64,000 nt of DNA from Bacteroidales bacterium UBA1173 (GCA_002311655.1 DBYZ01000008.1:1-64000); one strand, 5' to 3'. Positions 49,522 through 58,690 are shown, numbered from the stretch's first letter. Made by a program: numbers and translations. Notes: generated by a model not told the origin, from the letters alone.

Positions 49522-50430
49522 TCAATCATCCATCATGTTACAATAGTTTTCATAGCGCCAGTCTGCGATAACACCCTGTTCCACAGCTGTTTTTATTGCA
49601 CAATGCGGTTCATGCAGATGAGTGCAGTTATTAAAACGGCAATCATGCATCAGCGCTCGCATTTCAGGGAATCGCTGAGCCAGAGTCTCCTTTTCCATAT
49701 CAAACAGAGCAAACTCTTTAATTCCTGGAGTATCAATGATATAACCTCCGAAACCGAGTTCATACATCTGGGCAAAAGTTGTCGTATGTTTGCCTTTCTC
49801 ATGAACTTCGGAGATCTCCCCCACTCTGATATCAAGTTCGGGATCCAGTCGGTTTACAAGTGCCGATTTACCGACTCCAGAATGACCCGAGAACATGCTA
49901 AGTTTGTCTTTCATGATAGTTTTCAGTCTATCACAGTTGTATCCTGTCTTAGCGGAAATCACAAACGATTGATAGCCAATACCATTATAGACACGCATCA
50001 ATTCTTCAGCGGCAGCGTTCTGTTCATCGTTGTACAAATCACATTTGTTGAACACTATAACCACTGGAATATGGTAAGCCTCAGCAGTCACGGTAAACCT
50101 GTCAATAAAGCCTGTTGACGTTCTTGGTTGTGCTATAGTAGCCACCAATATAGCCTGATCGACATTTGATGCTATTATATGCGATTCTTTCGACAGATTC
50201 ACCGACTTGCGAACGATAACATTAGTGCGAGGCATTATCTTATCAATCACGCAAGTGTCCTTGTCGCGTTCCTTCTCAAAATTCACCCAATCACCAACAG
50301 CCACTGGGTTTGTCGTACGCAAACCGTCAAGGCGTATCTTACCTCTCAAACGGCACTGGACGACCTCTCCGGCATCATTTCTGACATCGTACCAGCTTCC
50401 TGTCGATTTAATAACTCTACCTAATGGCAT
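49522..50430 (-). CDS. rsgA: Ribosome small subunit-dependent GTPase A
   Basis: A 302-residue circularly permuted GTPase. It has an OB fold at the N-terminus, G4 FNKCDLY and G1 SGHSGVGKSALVN followed by G3 IDTPG, and a C-terminal zinc knuckle of the C-x5-H-x-C type (CRFNNCTHLHEPHCAIK). It aids late 30S assembly. The start at MPLGRVIK (50430) is preferred because the longer ORF begins inside the promoter word. Confidence 0.95.
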   Translation of the reverse strand: MPLGRVIKSTGSWYDVRNDAGEVVQCRLRGKIRLDGLRTTNPVAVGDWVNFEKERDKDTCVIDKIMPRTNVIVRKSVNLSKESHIIASNVDQAILVATIAQPRTSTGFIDRFTVTAEAYHIPVVIVFNKCDLYNDEQNAAAEELMRVYNGIGYQSFVISAKTGYNCDRLKTIMKDKLSMFSGHSGVGKSALVNRLDPELDIRVGEISEVHEKGKHTTTFAQMYELGFGGYIIDTPGIKEFALFDMEKETLAQRFPEMRALMHDCRFNNCTHLHEPHCAIKTAVEQGVIADWRYENYCNMMDD

Positions 50431-50451
50431 CTTTGCAATCAAAATTCGATG

Positions 50452-50459
50452 CAAAGGTA
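50452..50459 (-). promoter_or_regulatory. -7 promoter element for rsgA-Omp85-nadK
   Basis: The reverse strand reads TACCTTTG, 21 bp before the chosen rsgA ATG. Confidence 0.65.
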
Positions 50460-50466
50460 CAGAATT

Positions 50467-51576
50467 TTATTGAATTACGTTACAAATTTGATAACGTTTT
50501 CCAGGTAAGGCTGTCAAAACACCATCAAACTCCAAAGACAGCAGTATTGACGCTATTTTCGACGGCGACAAATCTGTTCCCACTATGATATCATCAAGAT
50601 GAACGACATTGCTTTTCTCGAAGACATTCATGACTTTTTTCTCGTCATCGCTAAAGTCACGGAACATACGCATCTGTTTTGCGACCACTTTGGTATCGAC
50701 GTCCCAACGCATGATATAACGTATATCTGTGGCACTGGTCAGAATATTGGCTTTATTTGTCTTGATGAGATGGTTACATCCCTCACTATAGATATCGCCA
50801 ATTCTTCCTGGCAATGCGAACACTTCGCGGTCATAGGAGTTAGCTATCTCAGCAGTTATTACCGCACCTCCTTTCAGGGCACTTTCAACAACCACGAGAC
50901 AATCCACCATTCCTGCCACGATTCTGTTGCGTTTCGGGAAATTCTCCCTGTCGGGTTTTGTTCCGCTGACAAACTCTGTTAAAACACCTCCTTTCTCAAT
51001 CATTTTTTGTGATAAATTCCTGTTTTCCGCCGGATAAATAGTTTGCATCCCGTGTCCCAGCACGCCCACGGTAGCAAGGTCATATTTTAACGCGGCCCTA
51101 TGCGCAGCAGCATCAACTCCATACGCCAAACCACTGATTACCAATACATTATCAGAAGCTAGTTCCTCAACAATACGTTCTGTAAAATATCGTCCGTAAT
51201 CTGTAATATTTCTTGTACCCACAACCCCAATCACTTTTTCAACATTAAAATCGGCATTACCTTTATAATAAAGCATCATCGGGCTGTCGTGACAATGTTG
51301 GAGACGTTTCGGATAGTCAATATCGAGATAAAAAAGCGGTTTTATGCCATTTTTCTCGACAAAACGCATCTCCTCCTCGGCACGCAGCATCACATCTTTT
51401 GAAAAGATACCATTGACAACATTTTCAGTTATGCCGTTGATTTTTATGATAGCCTTTTTCTTTTCACAAAACACGGCCTCAGCGCCTCCACAGTAGGCGA
51501 CCAGCTTCTTACCGTTCACATAACCTATACCAGGAACCAAAGTAAGAGCGATTTCATATAGTTTCTGTTCCGTCAT
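50467..51576 (-). CDS. dprA: DNA-processing protein DprA
   Basis: A 369-residue single-strand DNA-binding protein that loads RecA during natural transformation. It has an N-terminal HhH/SAM-like domain (about 1-65, VPGIGYVNGKKL), a Rossmann-type DprA core (about 80-290, VVGTRNITDYG and ISGLAYGVDAAAH) and a C-terminal winged helix (about 300-369). The promoter word ends 6 bp before the ATG, so the mRNA may be leaderless. Confidence 0.93.
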   Translation of the reverse strand: MTEQKLYEIALTLVPGIGYVNGKKLVAYCGGAEAVFCEKKKAIIKINGITENVVNGIFSKDVMLRAEEEMRFVEKNGIKPLFYLDIDYPKRLQHCHDSPMMLYYKGNADFNVEKVIGVVGTRNITDYGRYFTERIVEELASDNVLVISGLAYGVDAAAHRAALKYDLATVGVLGHGMQTIYPAENRNLSQKMIEKGGVLTEFVSGTKPDRENFPKRNRIVAGMVDCLVVVESALKGGAVITAEIANSYDREVFALPGRIGDIYSEGCNHLIKTNKANILTSATDIRYIMRWDVDTKVVAKQMRMFRDFSDDEKKVMNVFEKSNVVHLDDIIVGTDLSPSKIASILLSLEFDGVLTALPGKRYQICNVIQ

Positions 51577-51582
51577 GCCGCA

Positions 51583-51590
51583 AAATTACA
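51583..51590 (-). promoter_or_regulatory. -7 promoter element for dprA
   Basis: The reverse strand reads TAATTTTG; only 6 bases separate it from the start codon. Confidence 0.6.
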
Positions 51591-51674
51591 CATAATATCA
51601 ATACATTTTTATTCCTTTTTCTGCATTTTGTGTTAAATTTTCATCACATTTGTGCGGTATTTTTTTAAAAACAC

Positions 51675-51682
51675 TAATTTTG
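51675..51682 (+). promoter_or_regulatory. -7 promoter element for the glycosyltransferase-lgt unit
   Basis: TAATTTTG, 15 bp upstream of the likely TTG start at 51698. Confidence 0.6.
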
Positions 51683-51697
51683 CAAAAAAATAAAATT

Positions 51698-52765
51698 TTG
51701 GGAAAGAGAATTCTAATATGTCCGCTGAACTGGGGATTAGGACACGCAACACGTTGTGTCCCAATCATCAAGACCTTGACAGACCAAGGCCACAAGGTGT
51801 TTATTGCGGCCGACAAGGGACCTCTGGCGTTTCTGCAGAAAGCTTTCCCAGATGCTGATTTCATTGAATTTCCAGGCTTTGAACCAAGATACAGCAGGAC
51901 CAACACCCAGGTTTTCAAGCTGTTGGCATCCTTTCCAGGTGCATTACAAGATTTCCGGAAAGACCACAAAACAGTGGAAACCATAGTAAAAAGCCATGAC
52001 ATTGATGTGGTGATTTCCGACAATCGTTTCGGCTGTTGGAGCAAAAAGGCACATTCTGTCTTTATCACCCATCAATTGCATATCCAAGTGCCGAAGTTAT
52101 GGCGTATCGCGACACCTTTGGTTAACATTTTTAACAACAGTTACATAAAAAAATACGATGAGGTTTGGATTCCTGACATGGAAAACGAACCGTCGCTTGG
52201 TGGGAAGCTGTCGCATCCTTCATTAAAAGGTCTTAAAACAAAATACATTGGTTATTTAAGCAGGTTTTCCACTGATAATCAATCAATTACAGAAAAAACA
52301 AACAAATTTCTGGTAATTCTTTCAGGTCCGGAGTTACAAAGAACAATTTTGGAAGACAAGGTTTTAGAACAGGCGAGAAAAACAAAAGACAACACATTGA
52401 TACTCAGGGCGAAGCCAGAGTCAAGCGACCTTCCCAAAGACGTACCTGAAAACGTCAGCATGTTCAACCATGTGGATGACGAGATGTTTGTGAAACTTGT
52501 GAACAGCGCAGAGCATATCATATGCCGCGGTGGATATTCCTCGCTGATGGACCTCGTAAAGTTAAACAGAACAGCGTTTCTTGTGCCTACTCCAGGACAG
52601 ACAGAGCAAGAATATCTGGCGAAACATCTCAGCGAACAAGGATATTTCAATTGGTGCAAACAATCTGATTTTCAATTAGATAAGGTTAAAACGCCGGATG
52701 TTAATCTCAACGGAATATTTAATAATAACGACAATAATATTGAAAATTTAATATCACAATTATGA
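51698..52765 (+). CDS. MurG-like (GT-B) glycosyltransferase
   Basis: A 355-residue GT-B fold protein. It starts ILICPLNWGLGHATRC, a glycine-rich loop as in MurG/GT28, and has a C-terminal donor site with ICRGGYSSLMDLVKLNRTAFLVPTPGQTEQEYLA near residue 280. Acceptor and donor are unknown. The start is uncertain: no ATG occurs in frame near the conserved N-terminus; TTG at 51698 follows the promoter well, whereas the longest frame (51650) begins upstream of the promoter word. Its stop overlaps the lgt ATG by 4 bp. Confidence 0.8.
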   Translation: MGKRILICPLNWGLGHATRCVPIIKTLTDQGHKVFIAADKGPLAFLQKAFPDADFIEFPGFEPRYSRTNTQVFKLLASFPGALQDFRKDHKTVETIVKSHDIDVVISDNRFGCWSKKAHSVFITHQLHIQVPKLWRIATPLVNIFNNSYIKKYDEVWIPDMENEPSLGGKLSHPSLKGLKTKYIGYLSRFSTDNQSITEKTNKFLVILSGPELQRTILEDKVLEQARKTKDNTLILRAKPESSDLPKDVPENVSMFNHVDDEMFVKLVNSAEHIICRGGYSSLMDLVKLNRTAFLVPTPGQTEQEYLAKHLSEQGYFNWCKQSDFQLDKVKTPDVNLNGIFNNNDNNIENLISQL

Positions 52766-53595
52766 ACTTAGCTTATATTATTTGGGATGTAAACCCATAT
52801 ATTTTCACTTTTCCGGACAATTTCCCACTTCTCGGAGGACGACCTGTGGCATGGTACGGACTGCTTTGGGCAATGGTGTTCATTGTCGGTTATTACATCA
52901 TGAGGATGGTGTATCGCAAGGAGAAACTCAGCGACGAGCTTCTGGACAAGCTGACAATTAACATGTTGGTTTTCACCATTATAGGCGCGCGCTTAGGGCA
53001 TTGTCTCTTTTACGAACCAGAGTATTACTTCGCCAATCCCGAGAAGTTTCTTTACATCTGGGAAGGCGGCCTCGCCAGTCACGGTGGCGCAATTGGTATA
53101 CTTATCGGGCTTTATATTTATTCGAGAAAAATAAAGAAGCCATACATCTGGATTCTTGACCGCATTGCGATTCCCGTAGCTATTGGAGGCTCTTTCATCC
53201 GATTGGGAAACCTCATGAATTCTGAGATTTACGGCTATGAGACGACATTACCTTGGGGCTTCAAATTCGTCCGCGACTGGGCTCCGGGAACACCTATCGA
53301 CGCCATTCCGGCATGTCATCCGACACAGATATACGAAGCCTTGGTGTTGGTTATCATGTTCGCCGTGCTGATGTATCTTTATTTCAAGAAAGACACAGCC
53401 AACAAGCGTCCGGGCTTCTTCTTCGGCTTGTTCTGCACTGTTATTTTCGGCTCAAGAATTTTGATTGAGTTCATTAAACAGCCCCAAGTCGAGTTCGAAA
53501 CATCGATGACTCTCGACATGGGGCAATGGTTAAGCATACCGTTTGTTATAGTCGGTATCTATTTTATGTTTTTCTACAAATACGGCAAGAAGTAA
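52762..53595 (+). CDS. lgt: Prolipoprotein diacylglyceryl transferase
   Basis: A 277-residue polytopic inner membrane protein that adds diacylglycerol to the lipobox Cys of prolipoproteins. Signature elements: RPVAWYGLLWAMVFIVGYY, the GGLASHGGAIG loop, GGSFIRLGNLMNSEIYG (catalytic Arg/Glu region) and CHPTQIYEA. The start overlaps the glycosyltransferase stop (ATGA). The final 22 bp overlap, tail to tail, the stop end of the DUF2723 gene. Confidence 0.95.
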   Translation: MNLAYIIWDVNPYIFTFPDNFPLLGGRPVAWYGLLWAMVFIVGYYIMRMVYRKEKLSDELLDKLTINMLVFTIIGARLGHCLFYEPEYYFANPEKFLYIWEGGLASHGGAIGILIGLYIYSRKIKKPYIWILDRIAIPVAIGGSFIRLGNLMNSEIYGYETTLPWGFKFVRDWAPGTPIDAIPACHPTQIYEALVLVIMFAVLMYLYFKKDTANKRPGFFFGLFCTVIFGSRILIEFIKQPQVEFETSMTLDMGQWLSIPFVIVGIYFMFFYKYGKK

Positions 53596-56500
53596 TCCAA
53601 GTAATCATTGACGACTTTGTCAAGTTCTTCCTGCAATTCGTAACGACGGTTACGTTTTGCGCTGTCAGCCATTGTGTTGACAAGCGACAATGCATCGTGG
53701 ATGTTATCCTTGTAATATTCAGCGAATTTCGGTGATAAAGTCTTATAATAACGCAGCTCGTCTGTAGCGTTGGCGGCTATCTTTCTCAAGACATCGTCGC
53801 CTTTCTCCATCGCGCCTGCTTTATAATAAAGGTCAGGAAAATAGCCTTCATAGTAGAAACCATATGGAATCTTCTCATCAGGGAAGAACTCCTGGCATTT
53901 ATCCATCACTGTAATTGCCTCTTCATATCTCTGACGGCTCACGTAAGCTTTTGCGAGACGCATATAAGCCATCTTGATGAAGGAAATATTACGGAAACTC
54001 TCAGGGTCGACAGTCACATCTGGCTCGTTGAGGCGGCCCCAGCGTGAGTTGTTCACGAGAAGGTCGTATGAGCCGTCGATGAAGACACCGCCTGCACCTT
54101 TATAATATTCAGGAGCTTCGACCGGCATAAAGCGATGCGACAGTCCTTGCTGATGCAGATACTTGTCGATGCCGAGAATATCGGCGATATCGCTCAGACT
54201 GGTGAAATAGACACATCTCTCCCAGTTGTTTGTCGCCATAAAGTCGAGCAGCATGATCTCGTTTTTCGTGAGATACTGCACCTTTTCAGGGATAGTCCAC
54301 ACGATTTCGTCGACGATTTTGTCTTTCAAGTTTTCAGGAACTATGCCATTTGCCACGACTTTCTCTTTATCCACTGTGAGTTTCAAGTTTCTTGTCGGGA
54401 AATAATCCACTTTCTTGCCAGAGCCGTCGCTGCCTTTGGTGCGAGGGTTGTCGCTTCTGACGAAATCGATGACATCCTTAAGTTCCACTGGACCTTCGAA
54501 CACATCCTGAATCCATATCTGTTCATGCACGCCGTTATCATATTGGGCAGGTGTCAACGAGAGCGGAAGTTTCTCTGACTCATAGATTTTTCTACCCATC
54601 TGATGCACATACCAATATCCTGACGAAAGCATGAAGTTGCACACGCGGACGTCGGTACGGTAGCCTTCCACCTCCTGGACGTACCAAAGCGGGAATGTAT
54701 CGTTGTCGCCACGAGTGAAAATCACAGCATTTTGAGGCAAGGCAGTGAGATAGTTCTTACCCCAGTCGAGGGCGGAAGTCTTACCAGAACGGTCATGTCC
54801 CTCCCAGCCTTGAGCAGCCATCAGAATCGGGACGAACAGACATACAGCCGTAGCAACCCACGTCGCAACCTGTTGATTCTTAACAAGTTTCTTCAAACCT
54901 TCAATCACTCCCAGGACTCCGAATCCCATCCATATTGCGAAAGCATAAAAAGCTCCAGCGTAAGAATAATCACGTTCACGAGGCTGATATGGGGTCTGGT
55001 TGAGGTACATGATGATAGCGACGCCAGTCATGAAGAAGAGCAGAAACACCACCCAGCAGTTTCTCGGGTCACGTTTGAGTTGGTAGAACAATCCGACAAG
55101 GCCTAGAATCAGAGGCAGGAAATAATACTCAGTGTGAGCGGCGCTCTGCATGCTGCGAGGCAGATCTTTCTGATTTCCAAGCCGTGCATTATCAATGAAT
55201 CCGATGCCACTGACCCAGTTGCCATGCTCAATCTCGCCCTGGCCCTCAGTATCGTTTTGACGACCGACGAAATTCCACATGAAATAACGCCAGAACATCC
55301 AACCGCATTGATAATCAAGGAAGAAACGCAGGTTCTGACCGAATGTCGGAATCATGACACGCTCGGTTGTTCCATTAGGCTTTTTCTGCGTTGTCACACG
55401 CATATTTGACTTATCGATATAACGTTCGTAAGTGCTTGTATACGTTTTCTTTGAGCCATTCCACATACGTGGGAAAATCGTCTGGACGTTATCGTCATAG
55501 ACATATTCGCCAGGGTTTTTCGCGATTTCAACATATCTGCCTTTCTGATGGTCCTTATAATAAATAGGTGTACCCTCGGTCATGTCGTAAGGCTTTGCCA
55601 TGTAATAAGGTCCGTAAAGCAGAGGCCAGCTGCCGTATTGTTCACGTTTCAGGTAAGAAAGCATTGAAATTGCGTCCTTAGGCTCGTTTTCGTTGATAGG
55701 AGTATTCGCATTGGCGCGAATCACCAGCATGAAGAACGAAGAGTAGCCGATGAGGATGAACATGAACGACAGGATGATTGTGTTCCAAACTGGTTTGTTC
55801 ATCTTTGTAGTATACCACAATCCCCAGACTATCAAAGCGATGATGAGGACGAAGTAGAATATTGTTCCGAAGTTGAACGGCAACCCCAGTGAATTCACAA
55901 AGAACAATTCGAATTTACCAGCGAGCGAGACAATCGCCGGAATCAGTATAACCTGGATAAAACCAGTGATTGCGACGGCAAGGATGCCTGCCCAGATAAA
56001 TCCTTTCCAAGAAAACTTGTATTTCTTGAAGTAGACCACGTAAACGATTGCCGGAATCGCCAACAAATTCAGAAGATGCACGCCGATTGACAAGCCAATG
56101 ATGTAGGCGATGAAAATCAGCCAGCGGTAGTGATTCGGCTCCTCTGAGACCTGTTCCCATTTCAGGATTGCCCAGAAAGTGATGGCTGTCAGGAGCGACG
56201 ACATCGCATAAACCTCGCCTTCCACGGCGTTGAACCAGAACGAATCGGTGAAGGTGAACGCCAAAGCACCTATTGCTGAGGCTGCCAACACTGCAAGCTG
56301 GTTGTTTTTCGGAGCCTTTTCGCCATCGCGCATCCAGATCTTCTGTGCGAGCATGGATATTGTCCAGAAAAGGAACAAAATCGTGAAGCTCGAGCACAGA
56401 CAGGACATCACGTTGATCATCATTGCCACTTTGGTGACGTCACCGAAGGCGAATAAGGTGAAGAAACGTCCGATGAGCTGGAATGTAGGTGCTCCTGGCG

Positions 56501-56648
56501 GGTGTCCCACCTGAAGTTTGTTTGCTGTTGAAATATACTCACCACAGTCCCACCAGCTTACAGTAGGCTCCATGGTAAGAAAATAAACAATTGTGGCAAT
56601 GGCGAAAACGCCCCAACCGACAATATTGTTAAGTTTTTTAAAGTTCAT
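53574..56648 (-). CDS. DUF2723 (GT117-like) multi-pass membrane protein
   Basis: A 1024-residue protein with about 12-13 transmembrane helices in residues 10 to about 600 and a large soluble C-terminal part (about 620-1024, helical, TPR-like near 900-970). The opening WWDCGEYISTANKLQVGHPPGAPTF is the acidic first periplasmic loop of GT-C glycosyltransferases. DUF2723 members belong to the protein O-mannosyltransferase-like group in Bacteroidetes, suggesting lipid-linked sugar transfer to periplasmic proteins; not proven here. Monocistronic, convergent with lgt. Confidence 0.88.
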   Translation of the reverse strand: MNFKKLNNIVGWGVFAIATIVYFLTMEPTVSWWDCGEYISTANKLQVGHPPGAPTFQLIGRFFTLFAFGDVTKVAMMINVMSCLCSSFTILFLFWTISMLAQKIWMRDGEKAPKNNQLAVLAASAIGALAFTFTDSFWFNAVEGEVYAMSSLLTAITFWAILKWEQVSEEPNHYRWLIFIAYIIGLSIGVHLLNLLAIPAIVYVVYFKKYKFSWKGFIWAGILAVAITGFIQVILIPAIVSLAGKFELFFVNSLGLPFNFGTIFYFVLIIALIVWGLWYTTKMNKPVWNTIILSFMFILIGYSSFFMLVIRANANTPINENEPKDAISMLSYLKREQYGSWPLLYGPYYMAKPYDMTEGTPIYYKDHQKGRYVEIAKNPGEYVYDDNVQTIFPRMWNGSKKTYTSTYERYIDKSNMRVTTQKKPNGTTERVMIPTFGQNLRFFLDYQCGWMFWRYFMWNFVGRQNDTEGQGEIEHGNWVSGIGFIDNARLGNQKDLPRSMQSAAHTEYYFLPLILGLVGLFYQLKRDPRNCWVVFLLFFMTGVAIIMYLNQTPYQPRERDYSYAGAFYAFAIWMGFGVLGVIEGLKKLVKNQQVATWVATAVCLFVPILMAAQGWEGHDRSGKTSALDWGKNYLTALPQNAVIFTRGDNDTFPLWYVQEVEGYRTDVRVCNFMLSSGYWYVHQMGRKIYESEKLPLSLTPAQYDNGVHEQIWIQDVFEGPVELKDVIDFVRSDNPRTKGSDGSGKKVDYFPTRNLKLTVDKEKVVANGIVPENLKDKIVDEIVWTIPEKVQYLTKNEIMLLDFMATNNWERCVYFTSLSDIADILGIDKYLHQQGLSHRFMPVEAPEYYKGAGGVFIDGSYDLLVNNSRWGRLNEPDVTVDPESFRNISFIKMAYMRLAKAYVSRQRYEEAITVMDKCQEFFPDEKIPYGFYYEGYFPDLYYKAGAMEKGDDVLRKIAANATDELRYYKTLSPKFAEYYKDNIHDALSLVNTMADSAKRNRRYELQEELDKVVNDYLDYFLPYL

Positions 56649-56671
56649 ATTCTATTTTTTCATTTGAACTG

Positions 56672-56679
56672 CAAAAATA
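56672..56679 (-). promoter_or_regulatory. -7 promoter element for the DUF2723 gene
   Basis: The reverse strand reads TATTTTTG, 23 bp before the ATG. Confidence 0.65.
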
Positions 56680-56725
56680 GTCAAAAATTTTTTACAAAAA
56701 ATTATTTTCATATTAAAAATTTTTC

Positions 56726-56733
56726 TAATTTTG
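56726..56733 (+). promoter_or_regulatory. -7 promoter element for tRNA-Gln (and possibly rimP-nusA-infB)
   Basis: TAATTTTG, 24 bp upstream of the tRNA 5' end. Confidence 0.65.
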
Positions 56734-56757
56734 CACCCGCATTCAGAATTGGAATGA

Positions 56758-56828
56758 TGTCGAGTGGTGTAATGGCAGCACTGCAGATTTTGGTTCTGCC
56801 TGTCAAGGTTCGAATCCTTGCTCGACAA
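56758..56828 (+). tRNA. tRNA-Gln(TTG)
   Basis: Cloverleaf with acceptor TGTCGAG/CTCGACA, anticodon loop TTTTGGT (anticodon TTG), T-arm AAGGTTCGAATCCTT and discriminator A. CCA is not encoded. The weak U-A first pair is usual for tRNA-Gln. Confidence 0.95.
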
Positions 56829-56848
56829 CATTAGGAAAGAGTTGAAGG

Positions 56849-56876
56849 CCTGCTACGGAATGTAACAGGTTTTTTT
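56849..56876 (+). terminator. Hairpin plus T-tract between tRNA-Gln and rimP
   Basis: CCTGCTAC and GTAACAGG form a stem with one C-A mismatch around GGAAT, followed by TTTTTTT. No new TAnnTTTG promoter lies between it and rimP, so it may act as an attenuator with partial read-through. Confidence 0.6.
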
Positions 56877-56888
56877 ATTGTTAAAGCA

Positions 56889-57350
56889 ATGATAACGAAA
56901 GAACAAATCATCAGTTTGGCCGAAGAGGCAATGCAAGGCAGCGACCGTTACGTCGTCAACGTGACGATCAGCAAGAGCAATGTGATCGAGCTTTTCTTGG
57001 ACGCAGACAGTTCGGTAACCATCGACGACTGTGTTGAAGTGAGCAACTACATCAACGAGAAACTTGACAGAGACGTTGAGGATTATGAGCTCAGCGTGTC
57101 ATCGGCAGGCATTGACGAGCCGCTTCTGAAGATGAGACAATATCAGAAATATATCGGCAAGGATTTGATCATTACCGATAACGAAGGCGTGAAGAAGATG
57201 TATAAACTTTTGTCGTTCAACGACTTGACTCTTGAAGTAGAGGAAGCCGAAGCAAAAAAATACGGCAAACTCACAAAAATCATCTATCACGATGCTACAA
57301 CATTGGAAATCAATAAATTAAAAGAAGTCAGACCATATATTAAATTTTAA
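56889..57350 (+). CDS. rimP: Ribosome maturation factor RimP
   Basis: A 153-residue two-domain protein (alpha/beta N-domain about 1-80, SH3-like C-domain about 85-153) needed for 30S maturation. The core SSVTIDDCVEVSNYINEKLD and YELSVSSAGIDEPL segments match the family. It begins the conserved rimP-nusA-infB operon, with one base to nusA. Confidence 0.92.
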   Translation: MITKEQIISLAEEAMQGSDRYVVNVTISKSNVIELFLDADSSVTIDDCVEVSNYINEKLDRDVEDYELSVSSAGIDEPLLKMRQYQKYIGKDLIITDNEGVKKMYKLLSFNDLTLEVEEAEAKKYGKLTKIIYHDATTLEINKLKEVRPYIKF

Positions 57351-57351
57351 A

Positions 57352-58599
57352 ATGGACACACTTAACTTAATCGACACCTTCTCCGAATTTAAGGAGTTTA
57401 AGAACATCGACCGTGAGGCTATGATGCACATCCTGAGCGACGTGTTCAAGGCCATGCTTGCCAAGAAATACGGCAGCGACGAGTATTTCGACATCATCGT
57501 CAACATCGACAAGGGAGACCTTGAGATTTATCACAACCGCACTGTGGTTGAAGACGGCGCTGTCGAGGACGAGCTCGCAGAGATAGCATATTCCGACGCA
57601 ATAAAAATCGAGCCAGACTTTGAAGTCGGTGACGATGTGGCGGAAATCGTTGATATTCACAGCTTTGGCAGAAGAGAGATTTTGGCTATCCGTCAGAACC
57701 TCCAGACCAAAATCATGGAATACGAGAAGGAGAATATTTACCAGAAATACAAAGATAAAGTTGGTGAGATAGTGAATGCCGAGGTTTCACAAGCCTGGCG
57801 CAAGGAAATCATCGCTGTTGACGAAGACGGCATCGAGCTCGTTTTACCGAAAATCGAGCAGATTCCTGCTGACGTTTACAAAAAAGGTGAGACAATCCGC
57901 GCCATCGTGAAGAGTGTTGAGAACAAAAACGGCACACCAGTCATCACATTGTCGAGAACATCGGAGATTTTCCTGCAGCGCTTGTTCGAGCAGGAGGTTC
58001 CGGAGGTTTACGATGGCTTGATCACCATCAGAAAGATTGTGCGTGAGCCAGGTCAGAGAGCCAAGATCGCCGTTGAGTCATACGACGACAGAATCGACCC
58101 GGTCGGCGCATGCGTCGGTATGAAAGGTTCGCGTATCCACGGCATCGTGAGAGAGCTTCGCAACGAGAACATCGACGTCATCAACTTCACAACAAAACCT
58201 GAATTGTTCATCAGCAGAGCTTTGAGCCCGGCCAAGATCACTTCCATCAACATCAACGAGGCAAAAAAACTCGCTGAGGTTTACATGGAGAACGACCAGG
58301 TGAGCCTCGCCATCGGTAAGGGCGGCTACAACATCAAACTCGCCGGCAAACTCACAGGTTACGACATCGACGTTTACCGTAATTCTGACGAGGTCGACAT
58401 GGAAGACGACGTCGATTTGAAGGAATTCAACGACGAAATCGAAGACTGGATCATTGATTCACTTAGAAGAATGGGCTGCGACACAGCTAAGAACGTCCTC
58501 GCATACACTCCTGAGGAAGTGGCATCACGCGCTGACCTCGAGATGGAGACAGTGAACGAGGTGTTCAGAATTTTGAAAGCGGAATTCGCTGAGGATTAG
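57352..58599 (+). CDS. nusA: Transcription termination/antitermination factor NusA
   Basis: A 415-residue RNA polymerase-associated factor: N-terminal RNAP-binding domain (about 1-125), S1 domain (about 130-200), two KH domains (about 200-345; DPVGACVGMKGSRIHGIVREL and LAIGKGGYNIKLAGKLTG) and a C-terminal acidic helical region. No AR1/AR2 repeats, as expected outside Proteobacteria. The TAG stop contributes its last two bases to a 7-bp tandem array that fills the first half of the gap before infB. Confidence 0.95.
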   Translation: MDTLNLIDTFSEFKEFKNIDREAMMHILSDVFKAMLAKKYGSDEYFDIIVNIDKGDLEIYHNRTVVEDGAVEDELAEIAYSDAIKIEPDFEVGDDVAEIVDIHSFGRREILAIRQNLQTKIMEYEKENIYQKYKDKVGEIVNAEVSQAWRKEIIAVDEDGIELVLPKIEQIPADVYKKGETIRAIVKSVENKNGTPVITLSRTSEIFLQRLFEQEVPEVYDGLITIRKIVREPGQRAKIAVESYDDRIDPVGACVGMKGSRIHGIVRELRNENIDVINFTTKPELFISRALSPAKITSININEAKKLAEVYMENDQVSLAIGKGGYNIKLAGKLTGYDIDVYRNSDEVDMEDDVDLKEFNDEIEDWIIDSLRRMGCDTAKNVLAYTPEEVASRADLEMETVNEVFRILKAEFAED

Positions 58600-58646
58600 T
58601 TTGAAGTTTGGAGTTTGGAGTTTGGAGTTTGAAGTTTGGAGTTTGA
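58598..58646. repeat. Seven exact 7-bp repeats between nusA and infB
   Basis: Seven contiguous units, AGTTTGA or AGTTTGG, fill 49 bp with no interruption (A, G, G, G, A, G, A at position 7). The array starts at base two of the nusA stop codon. Confidence 0.9.
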
Positions 58647-58690
58647 AATAATATAAAGATTAGAAAAATTTAACAAAATTAAAAGTTTTT

